Source: DASYLJ01 sp964432595
GTDB lineage: Bacteria; Desulfobacterota; Binatia; DP-6
DNA: 64,000 nt
Assembly: GCA_964432595.1 (NCBI GenBank)
Contig: CAYSOF010000017.1
Span: 62,001 to 126,000 of the forward strand
Reading direction: 5' to 3'
In this document: piece after piece, positions 15,957 through 22,852 of the stretch
Position numbering within the stretch: position 1 is the first letter of the stretch
Layout of the letters: the number at the start of each line of letters is the position of its first letter
Made by a program: the position numbers and the translations under genes
The notes under the pieces: model-generated
What the model saw: only the letters and a program-made list of their open reading frames with translations
What the model was told of the DNA's origin: nothing
Databases searched by the model: none

Positions 15957-18083
15957 ATGACGCGAGCCCGGAGCCGGCTGGCGTTTCTCGCCGCCACCGC
16001 CGCCTATGCCGTGCTCGCCGTCGTCGTGCAGCGCGACCTGGTGCGGCAGCTGCGTCGGGCGGTCTACCACCAGGCCATGCTGGGGCAGGACTGCCTGCTC
16101 CACGTGTGGACGATCGCGTGGGGTCAGCACGCGATGGCGACGTCGCCGTGCCGGCTGTTCGACGCCAACATCTTCTTTCCCGAGACGGGCACGCTGCTCT
16201 ACTCGGATCACCTGCTCGGGCTGGCGCTGCTGCTCTCGCCGTTGCGCCTGTTCACGGACGACGTGCTGCTCGTCCACAACCTGGTGACGATCGCGGCACC
16301 GCTGCTGAACGCGCTCGCGCTCTACGCGCTCGCGTACGACCTCACCGGCCGGCACGGCGCCGCGTTCATCGGCGGGCTGCTCTACGGCTTCGCGCCGTTC
16401 CGGCTCACGATGGACCGCTGCCAGATCCAGATGATCGTCGCCTGGTGGCTGCCGCTGATCCTCCTCGGCGGCCAGCGCGCGATCCGCGACGGCAGCGCAT
16501 GGGGCGCCGTGCTGGCGGCCGTGGCGCTCGCGTTCCAGGGACTCACCGGCATCTACCTCACCGCGTTCTTCCTGCCGTTCGTGGTGCTGGCGCACCTCGT
16601 GTGGCTCCGGCGCTGGCCCGTCGCCACGCACCGCGGGTGGTGGCGGCTGCTGGTGGCCGAGGGACTCGCGCTGGCCGTGCAGCTGCCGTTCATCCAGGCC
16701 TACCGCGCGGTCCAGGAGCACCTCGGCGCGCAGCGCTCGATCCTCGTGAACGCGATCGGGTCGTTCCAGTGGATCACGCTGAGCGAGCATCTGCCGACCG
16801 CGTCGACCGTGCTCCTCACCGTCGCGGCGTGCGTCCTCGGCCGCCGCCTGCCGCCCCGGATGCGCGCCGACCGCGGCTTCTACCTCGTCATGCTGCTCGG
16901 CGGCCTCGTCCTGGCGCTCGGCCCGGTCATGGCGTTGCCGGCGGGACATGGCTCCGTGTGGGGGCCGTATGCGCTGTTGATGCAGCTGCCCGGGTTCAGC
17001 GCGCTGCGCGTGCCGGCGCGGATGATGCACGTCATGATGCTGGGCGGCGCCGTGCTGGCGGCGGCCGGCACCGCGGCGATCACGGCGCGCCGGCGCGGCG
17101 TCGGGCTGGCGGCCGCGATGGCCGTCCTGACGGCCGGCGTCCTCGTCGACACGCGCGTCCCGCGCTTCGATCTGATTCCGGCGCCGCCGCCGGCGCAGCG
17201 CGATCCGGTGGTCGCGTGGCTCGCGACGCAGCCCGCGATGCGCATCGTCGACCTGCCGAGCGATCCGTTCGGGCTCAGCACCGCGTACGCGATGTACGGC
17301 AGCACCGAGCACTGGCGTCCGCTGCTGAACGGGACCAGCGGCATCCTGCCGCCGCTGTCGCCCTGGATGGAGCGCCGGCTCCAGCGGTTCCCCGACGCCG
17401 ACGTCATCGCCGACCTGCGGGCGCTCGGCATCACGCACGCCGTCGTCCACGAGGCGCCGCTGCCCGCGCCGGCCAAGGCGCGCCTGGCGGCGGCGGTGCA
17501 GCAGCGGCTCCTGAAGGTACGGCGCCGCGAGGGCGGCACCGTCGTCTACGCGCTGCGGCCGTCGTTGCGCCCGCGGACCGTCGTGCCGGCGGGGCGGCCG
17601 GTCGATCGGGCGGGCTGGCGGCTCGACGCCAACACGGCCGACTGGCTGGCGCCGTTCGCGATCGACGACGACCCGGCGACGGCGTGGTCGAGCTGGGGCG
17701 CGATCGACCGCGAGCTGCGGAACGAGTGGTACAACCCGACGCCCATCGTGCCGCGCTGGCAGCAGTACCTCGCCAAGCAACCGACGCGCATGACGCTCGA
17801 CCTCGGGCAGGTGACGCCCGTGACCGCCGTGACCGCGTCGTTCGGCGGCTCCGATCCGATGGTGCTGCCCCTGATCACGCTCGAGACGTCGCTCGACGGC
17901 GAGCGCTGGACGCCCTTCCCCGCGCCGCTGTCGCCGATCCCCGACGTGCGCGGCCTGGTCGACGACCCGCGCGCCGCCCGGCTCGGCACGACGTCCGACG
18001 TGCCCGTGCCCGCACGCTGGCTGCGGCTCACCGGCAGCCCGCTCGATTGGCACGTCAGCGACCTGGCGGTGTATGCCCCGTAA
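15957..18083 (+). CDS. GT-C-like membrane protein with C-terminal discoidin-type domain
   Basis: The 708-residue protein has an N-terminal polytopic region (about residues 1-400) with a first loop like its paralogues (GQDCLLHVWTIAWGQHAM, then FFPETGTLLYSDHLLG). A soluble region follows (about 400-530), then a C-terminal beta-sandwich (about 535-705) that looks like an F5/8-type C (discoidin) domain: FAIDDDPATAWSSWG, TLDLGQVTPVTAV, LETSLDGERW and ARWLRLTGSP. Discoidin domains bind carbohydrate, so the exported end may hold the glycan acceptor. The start is ATG 15957. It is 18 bp upstream of a GT2 gene, suggesting that the GT2 makes the lipid-linked sugar which this enzyme transfers. Activity is inferred. 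Confidence 0.72.
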   Translation: MTRARSRLAFLAATAAYAVLAVVVQRDLVRQLRRAVYHQAMLGQDCLLHVWTIAWGQHAMATSPCRLFDANIFFPETGTLLYSDHLLGLALLLSPLRLFTDDVLLVHNLVTIAAPLLNALALYALAYDLTGRHGAAFIGGLLYGFAPFRLTMDRCQIQMIVAWWLPLILLGGQRAIRDGSAWGAVLAAVALAFQGLTGIYLTAFFLPFVVLAHLVWLRRWPVATHRGWWRLLVAEGLALAVQLPFIQAYRAVQEHLGAQRSILVNAIGSFQWITLSEHLPTASTVLLTVAACVLGRRLPPRMRADRGFYLVMLLGGLVLALGPVMALPAGHGSVWGPYALLMQLPGFSALRVPARMMHVMMLGGAVLAAAGTAAITARRRGVGLAAAMAVLTAGVLVDTRVPRFDLIPAPPPAQRDPVVAWLATQPAMRIVDLPSDPFGLSTAYAMYGSTEHWRPLLNGTSGILPPLSPWMERRLQRFPDADVIADLRALGITHAVVHEAPLPAPAKARLAAAVQQRLLKVRRREGGTVVYALRPSLRPRTVVPAGRPVDRAGWRLDANTADWLAPFAIDDDPATAWSSWGAIDRELRNEWYNPTPIVPRWQQYLAKQPTRMTLDLGQVTPVTAVTASFGGSDPMVLPLITLETSLDGERWTPFPAPLSPIPDVRGLVDDPRAARLGTTSDVPVPARWLRLTGSPLDWHVSDLAVYAP

Positions 18084-18101
18084 CCCCGAGGCTCCCCGGC
18101 G

Positions 18102-18806
18102 ATGACGCCCGACGTCCTGATCGTGATCCCGACCTACAACGAGCGCGCGAACCTTCGCGAGCTGCTCGGCGGCATCCGTACGCACGCGCCCGACGCGGAC
18201 ATCCTCGTGGTCGACGACGGCTCGCCGGACGGGACGTCGGCGTTCGCGCGCGAGCTGAACGGCACGCTCGGCCGCATCGACGTGCTCGATCGCCCCGGCC
18301 GCGGGGGCATCGGCAGCGCGTATCGCGACGGGTTCCGCGTCGGCATGCAGCGCGGCTACCGGCGCTTCGTGTCCATGGACGCCGACCTGTCGCACGGCCC
18401 GGAGTATCTGCCGGCCCTGATCGCCGCCACCGCGGATGCCGACCTCGCCATCGGCTCGCGCTACCAGCGCGGCGTCAGCGTGGTGAACTGGACGCTGCTG
18501 CGGCTCGCGCTGAGCGTCGGCGCGAACGCGTACGCGCGCGCCGTCACCGGCATGCCGGTGCGCGACTGCACCAGCGGCTTCCAGTGCTTCCGGCGCGAGG
18601 TGCTGGAGGCCATCGGCGTCGAGCACCTGCGGCTGCGCGACTACGCGTTCCTGATCGAGTTCAAGTACCGCGCGTTCCGGCACGGCTTCCGGCTGGCGGA
18701 GGTGCCGATCATCTTCGTCGAACGCCGCGAGGGCGAGTCGAAGAACGGACTGCGGACGGTGGTGCGGACCATGTTCGCAGTGCTCGGCATGCGCGTCCGG
18801 CGCTGA
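18102..18806 (+). CDS. Polyprenyl-phosphate mannosyltransferase-like GT2
   Basis: The 234-residue protein is a single-domain DPM1-type GT2 with IVIPTYNERANL, VDDGSPDGT, SMDADLSHGPEYLP (DxD site), GSRYQRG and RDCTSGFQCFRR. It closely parallels the GT2 at 3417-4133 in length and motif order. There are no C-terminal membrane segments. It would load a sugar from an NDP donor onto polyprenyl phosphate at the inner face of the membrane. ATG 18102 follows the GT-C-discoidin gene by 18 bp on the same strand, so donor synthesis and transfer are likely co-expressed. Its end is 16 bp from the convergent regulator gene. Confidence 0.85.
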   Translation: MTPDVLIVIPTYNERANLRELLGGIRTHAPDADILVVDDGSPDGTSAFARELNGTLGRIDVLDRPGRGGIGSAYRDGFRVGMQRGYRRFVSMDADLSHGPEYLPALIAATADADLAIGSRYQRGVSVVNWTLLRLALSVGANAYARAVTGMPVRDCTSGFQCFRREVLEAIGVEHLRLRDYAFLIEFKYRAFRHGFRLAEVPIIFVERREGESKNGLRTVVRTMFAVLGMRVRR

Positions 18807-18822
18807 GCATCATCGTGCGCGG

Positions 18823-20934
18823 TCAGCGTTCGACCCGGTAAAGCGTCCACTCCCCCGGCACCCCTGACAGCTCGTGGGCACCGCGGCTCGAGAACCGCAG
18901 CCCCGAGCCGGCGACCAGGTCCTTCACGGTGCTCGACGCCAGCACCTCGCCCGGATCCGCGGCGGCGGCGACGCGGGCGCCGATATGGACGGCGAGCCCC
19001 TGCACCTCGCCGCCGGCCACCGTACACTCGCCCGTGTGCAGGCCGGCGCGCACCGCGAGGCCCAACGCGCGCACGCCGTCGGCGATCGCACACGCACAGC
19101 GCACCGCGCGCGCCGGCCCGTCGAACGTGGCGAGGAAGGAGTCGCCGGCCGTGTTCACCTCGTGGCCGCGGTGCCGGGCCAGCTCCGCGCGCACCAGGGC
19201 GTGGTGCCGCGCCAGCAGGTCGCTCCACCCGCGGTCACCCAGCTCCGCCAGCCGCGCCGTCGAGCCGGCGATGTCGACGAAGAGCACGGTGACGAGGACG
19301 CGATCGGGCTCGGGCGCCGGCCGCGTGCCGGTGACGAACTCCTCGACCTCGTCGAGGATCGTGTGCAGCCCTTCCGTCCAGGCGAAGTGGTCGTTGCCCG
19401 GAAGCTCGACGTAGCGCGCGCCGGCGATCTGCTCGGCGATCCACCGGCCGTTCGGCGCCGTGGCGATCTGGTCGCCGGCGCGGTGGAGGACGAGCGTCGG
19501 CACCGTGATCGCCGGCACGACGTGGCGGACGTCGATGTCCATCATCATGCGGAAGAGCGTGCGCGCCTGGCCGGGCGACACCGACAGGCGCTCGAAGCGT
19601 CCCCAGGCATCGATCAGGTGCGCGTCGCCGGCGATGCTGGGCGCCAGGAACGTCGCCACGGTGCCGGTGCCCCAGTGGTTGGCGATGAGATCGAGCGCGC
19701 GCTCGGCGCCGCGCGCCGAGTACCGCCACGGATACTCCGGGCACGCGGTGCCGCGCGCAAACGTCCCGTAGAGGACGAGCGACGCGACCCGCTCGGGATG
19801 CGTGGCGGCGAGCAGCATCGACATCGGGCCGCCCTCGGAGATGCCGAAGATGGTGGCCCGCGCGATGCCGGCGGCGTCCATCACCGCGCGCACGTCGTCG
19901 GCGCGCTGCTCGAGCGTCGGCAGCTCGGCGACCGGATCGGACAGCCCGGTCCCGCGGCGGTCGACCAGGACGAGCCGGCAGAACGTCGCCAGCCGCCGCA
20001 GGAACGCCGAGTACGACGGCTCGTCCCACGCATGCTCGACGTGCGACACCCAGCCCGGCAGCAGCACCAGGTCGGGGCCCTCGCCGACGATCTGGTAGGC
20101 GAGGCTGACGTCGCCGTTGCGCGCATACTGCGTGCGCGGCGGCCCCGCCGGCGACGGACGCGGCGTCGCGCGGCCCTGGGCGGCCGTACGCGGCGCGGGC
20201 CGCTCTCGATGCCACGCGGTGGCGAGCGCGCCGGTGCGGCGCACGCCGTGCTCGTCGAGGACCTTCGTGCCGGTGGCGTAGTGCTCTTCGGCCTCGCGGC
20301 GGCGGCCGGTCGCGCCGAGCAGCGCCACCAGCGCGGCGCGCGCGTCCTCGTCGAGCGGCGCGAGCTCGACCAGCCGCCGTGCGTGCGGCAGCGCCGCGTC
20401 GGGCGTCTCGCGCAGCCGCGCGACCACCGCGTGCAACAGACGGACGTGGAGCACGTGCAGGCTCTCGCGCTCGGCGACGCACCACGCGTGGAACTCGCGG
20501 AACTCGGTCAGCTCGAGGCCCTCGAGCAGCTCCCCGCGGACCTCGCCCGCGAGCGCGATCAGGTCGGGCGTCGCCGCCGCGTCGACGCCGCCGGCCAGGG
20601 CGGCGCGCAGCGCCAGCACGTCGACCCGCATGCCCGCCGGATGGAACGCGACGGTCTCGCGGTCGGCGACGAGTCGCGTGTGCTGCGCGTCGTCGACCAG
20701 CGGACGGAGCTTGGTGAGGCTCCACCGCAGGGCGCCGCGCGGATCGTCGGCGACGTCCCAGAGCAGCGTGCAGAGCCGGTCGCGGCGGTGGGGCCGTCCG
20801 GTGACCGCCAGGTACGCGAGCAGCGCCCGCGTCTTGCGCGACGGCGGCAGCGCCAGTGTCTCGGTGCCGCGGGTCAGCTCGACGTCGCCGAGGAGGCGCA
20901 GCGCGAGAGGCGCAGTGGTCGTTCGGCGCGGCAT
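18823..20934 (-). CDS. BTAD/SARP regulator fused to alpha/beta hydrolase and class III nucleotidyl cyclase
   Basis: The 703-residue protein has four modules. Residues about 8-85 are an OmpR/SARP-type winged helix (LRLLGDVELTRG, PSRKTRALLAYLA). About 90-235 is a BTAD helical repeat region. About 270-520 is an alpha/beta hydrolase with nucleophile elbow GISEGGPMS, an acid candidate in RAGDQIAT and the catalytic His in GNDHFAW. About 530-700 is a class III adenylate/guanylate cyclase with metal Asp residues in FVDIAGST and NTAGDSFLATF and the Arg of IGARVAA. All catalytic residues look intact. The start ATG 20932-20934 fits the fold; an upstream GTG would add 25 residues. It is divergent from the diiron-OsmC operon and probably controls it. 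Hydrolase plus cyclase is a known pairing; a DNA-binding domain on the same chain is the notable part. Confidence 0.85.
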   Translation of the reverse strand: MPRRTTTAPLALRLLGDVELTRGTETLALPPSRKTRALLAYLAVTGRPHRRDRLCTLLWDVADDPRGALRWSLTKLRPLVDDAQHTRLVADRETVAFHPAGMRVDVLALRAALAGGVDAAATPDLIALAGEVRGELLEGLELTEFREFHAWCVAERESLHVLHVRLLHAVVARLRETPDAALPHARRLVELAPLDEDARAALVALLGATGRRREAEEHYATGTKVLDEHGVRRTGALATAWHRERPAPRTAAQGRATPRPSPAGPPRTQYARNGDVSLAYQIVGEGPDLVLLPGWVSHVEHAWDEPSYSAFLRRLATFCRLVLVDRRGTGLSDPVAELPTLEQRADDVRAVMDAAGIARATIFGISEGGPMSMLLAATHPERVASLVLYGTFARGTACPEYPWRYSARGAERALDLIANHWGTGTVATFLAPSIAGDAHLIDAWGRFERLSVSPGQARTLFRMMMDIDVRHVVPAITVPTLVLHRAGDQIATAPNGRWIAEQIAGARYVELPGNDHFAWTEGLHTILDEVEEFVTGTRPAPEPDRVLVTVLFVDIAGSTARLAELGDRGWSDLLARHHALVRAELARHRGHEVNTAGDSFLATFDGPARAVRCACAIADGVRALGLAVRAGLHTGECTVAGGEVQGLAVHIGARVAAAADPGEVLASSTVKDLVAGSGLRFSSRGAHELSGVPGEWTLYRVER

Positions 20935-21013
20935 GACGGTCGCCCGGCGTGTTACCGCCTCGCCGGGAGCCGCGCCAGGGCTCACACGGAGGCCCTCGCG
21001 CGATTCCACGCCG

Positions 21014-21054
21014 GCTCCAACGCACGCTCCAACGCCGCGGTGGTGGAACCACCA
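21014..21054. promoter_or_regulatory. Direct repeat and dyad upstream of the diiron-OsmC operon
   Basis: In the 158-bp divergent gap, GCTCCAACGC occurs twice (21014-21023 and 21026-21035), spaced 12 bp start to start. Six bases later is a dyad, TGGTGG-AA-CCACCA (21041-21054). SARP-type activators bind short direct repeats about one helical turn apart, so the repeat is a plausible site for the divergently encoded BTAD regulator. The dyad is 23 bp before the ribosome site of the first gene. The repeats are seen; binding is inferred. Confidence 0.45.
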
Positions 21055-21092
21055 TGCGCGGCGCCGGAGCGCCGCCGAAAGGAGACACCGAC

Positions 21093-22007
21093 ATGGAGAC
21101 CTCGTTTTCGTACGGCGACGTGCTGGCCACCTCGGAGCGGATCGGCTGGCGGGTGGAGGACGTGATCGGCGGCGATCGCCGACTCGACTTCGAGCGACCC
21201 TTTCTGCCCGAATCCCTGGCGCGCACGGCCTGCCTGGCGTTCCTCGACGACGCCGAGCGGCGCACGCTGAACCAGATCCGTGGCCACGCCTACCTCCGCA
21301 TCTTCGACCTGGTCGAGGAGTTCATCCTGCCCTTCGTGCTCGACCACGCGCGGCCGCAGCTTCCCGAGGCCGACGGCGCGCGCATCCGCGCGCTGCTGCA
21401 GTTCGCCGGCGAGGAGGCGAAGCACATCGACCTCTTCCGGCGCTTCGGCGTCGCCTTCACCGACGGCTTCGGCACGTCCTGCGCCGTGATCGGCCCGCCG
21501 CGCGACGTCGCGTCGGCGGTGCTGGCGCACCATCCGCTCGCGGTCGCGCTGGTGATCCTCCAGGTCGAGTGGATGACGCAGCGGCACTACACGGCCGGCG
21601 TACGCGACGCCGCCGATCTCGATCCGCTGTTCGCGAGCCTGCTGCGCCACCACTGGATGGAGGAGGCGCAGCACGCGAAGCTCGATACGCTGATCGTCGA
21701 GACGCTCGCCGCCGGGCTCGCGGGCGACGAGCTCGATCGGGTCGTCGACGAGTACCTCGCGATCGGCGCCTTCCTCGACGGCGGCCTCGCCACCCAGGCG
21801 GCGCTCGATCTCGACGCCTTCGAGCGCGCCACCGGGCGCCGCCTGGCGGGCGACGACCGGCGCGAGCTGCTCGCCGTGCAGCACCAGGCGAACCGCTGGA
21901 CGTTCCTCGGATCGGGCATGACCCACCCGCACTTCCTGGCCACCGTCGGCCGGCTCCGGCCCGCGGCGCGGACCCGGATCGCGCAGGCGGCCGCGACCTT
22001 CTGCTGA
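21093..22007 (+). CDS. Ferritin-like diiron protein, function unknown
   Basis: The 304-residue helical protein carries two EExxH metal motifs, GEEAKHIDL and MEEAQHAKLD, with extra acidic residues in LVEEFILPF, as in diiron-carboxylate oxidases and N-oxygenases. I do not recognise the subfamily. The ATG at 21093 is preceded by a strong ribosome site, AAAGGAG (21078-21084), eight bases away; few genes in the window have one this good. It is first in a two-gene operon with an OsmC-family protein, 29 bp apart. OsmC proteins reduce organic peroxides, so a peroxide or redox role for the pair is possible. The divergent cyclase-containing regulator is the likely controller. Confidence 0.7.
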   Translation: METSFSYGDVLATSERIGWRVEDVIGGDRRLDFERPFLPESLARTACLAFLDDAERRTLNQIRGHAYLRIFDLVEEFILPFVLDHARPQLPEADGARIRALLQFAGEEAKHIDLFRRFGVAFTDGFGTSCAVIGPPRDVASAVLAHHPLAVALVILQVEWMTQRHYTAGVRDAADLDPLFASLLRHHWMEEAQHAKLDTLIVETLAAGLAGDELDRVVDEYLAIGAFLDGGLATQAALDLDAFERATGRRLAGDDRRELLAVQHQANRWTFLGSGMTHPHFLATVGRLRPAARTRIAQAAATFC

Positions 22008-22036
22008 TCCCCAACCAAACAAAAAGGAGAACGACG

Positions 22037-22615
22037 ATGACGACGACCAGCATCCAGACGACCACCTCCGACCGCGTGAACGGCATCGACGTCGCGGCTC
22101 TGCGGGACGTGGTGCGCGACGTGACCGCCGATCCGCACCTCGGCATGGTCGAGTTCCGCGTGCGCTCGCGCTGGCGCGGCCGCACGCGCAGCGAGAGTAC
22201 GGTGGAGGGCTATACGATCGGCGGCCGCGCCGTGAGCCGCCGCTTCCAGGTGACGGCCGACGAGCCGTGCGAGCTGCTCGGCGAGAACACGGCAGCCAAT
22301 CCGCAGGAGCTCCTCATGTCGGCGCTGAACGCCTGCGTGATGGTGGGCTACGTCGTCGGCGCCTCCGTGCGCGGCATCACGCTCGAGCGGCTCGAGATCG
22401 AGACCCACGGCGAGCTCGACCTGCGCGGCTTCCTCGGCATCGACCCCGCCGTACGACCCGGGTACGAGCGTGTGCAGGTGACCGTGCGCATCAAGGGCGA
22501 CGGCACCGAGGCGCAGTTCCGCGACATCCACGAGACGGTCCTGCGGACGTCGCCGAACTACTGGAACGTCACGCGTCCGATCCGGGTGGACGCGTCGCTC
22601 GAGGTGCTGCGCTAA
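22037..22615 (+). CDS. OsmC family protein
   Basis: The 192-residue protein has the OsmC/Ohr fold motifs. Candidate peroxidatic and resolving cysteines lie in DEPCELLGENTAANPQ and ALNACVMVGYV, separated by about 26 residues, more compact than in classic Ohr. Family members reduce organic hydroperoxides through these thiols. The middle PQELLMSALNAC block is typical of the family. A very strong ribosome site, AAAAAGGAGA (22021-22030), precedes ATG 22037. It is second in the operon after the diiron gene. Its TAA stop is followed without a gap by the 159-nt palindromic element. Whether it is a peroxidase or an uncharacterised OsmC-like protein cannot be settled from sequence. Confidence 0.82.
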   Translation: MTTTSIQTTTSDRVNGIDVAALRDVVRDVTADPHLGMVEFRVRSRWRGRTRSESTVEGYTIGGRAVSRRFQVTADEPCELLGENTAANPQELLMSALNACVMVGYVVGASVRGITLERLEIETHGELDLRGFLGIDPAVRPGYERVQVTVRIKGDGTEAQFRDIHETVLRTSPNYWNVTRPIRVDASLEVLR

Positions 22616-22774
22616 TGTCGCGTCTCCAAAGTAGCGTCCACGAGATCGGGTGGAATCGCGGCGCCTGGCAAGGCGCGACGACGAGGAATAGCCGGCTCTA
22701 TTGCGAGGAGGAGCAACGATGCCAGGCGTCGTGAGGCCGCCCGAGATCGTGGGCGCTACTTTGGAGACGCGACA
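22616..22774. repeat. 159-nt full-length imperfect palindrome, possible MITE or structured element
   Basis: The outer 35-nt arms (22616-22650 and 22740-22774) are inverted copies with three mismatches, including 21 outer bases that match perfectly. Inner segments also pair at symmetric positions: CGCCTGGCA (22662-22670) with TGCCAGGCG (22720-22728), and AATAG (22687-22691) with CTATT (22698-22702) around a six-base apex. The whole element can fold back on itself. It begins on the base after the OsmC stop. The right half contains GAGGAGGAG and an ATG (22719) opening only 19 codons, like the 5' end of a lost transposase gene. A miniature transposable element fits best; a transcript-ending or RNA-stabilising hairpin is the alternative. 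No convincing target duplication was found. Confidence 0.65.
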
Positions 22775-22794
22775 CTAGGCCGCCGTGGAAGGAA

Positions 22795-22831
22795 GCGTGG
22801 GCCCGGCGGCGTCCTGCCGCGTGGCCCACGC
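22795..22831. terminator. Hairpin between convergent genes, possible bidirectional terminator
   Basis: GCGTGGGCC (22795-22803) pairs perfectly with GGCCCACGC (22823-22831), and inside it GCGGC (22806-22810) pairs with GCCGC (22816-22820) around a five-base loop. It lies between the OsmC operon and the convergent GT39-like gene. No T-tract follows on either strand, so it is not a classical intrinsic terminator. Bases 22832-22852 show nothing else. Confidence 0.4.
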
Positions 22832-22852
22832 GGCATCCCGGTGGGACCTCGA

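Noticed and set aside
22612..22777. CTA on both sides of the palindrome as a target-site duplication
   Set aside because: Only three bases, and on the left it is separated from the element by one base; this is expected by chance.
22719..22778. Nineteen-codon open frame with a strong GAGGAGGAG ribosome site
   Set aside because: It lies inside the palindrome, ends in its right arm and has no recognisable product; better read as a remnant of a mobile element's gene start.
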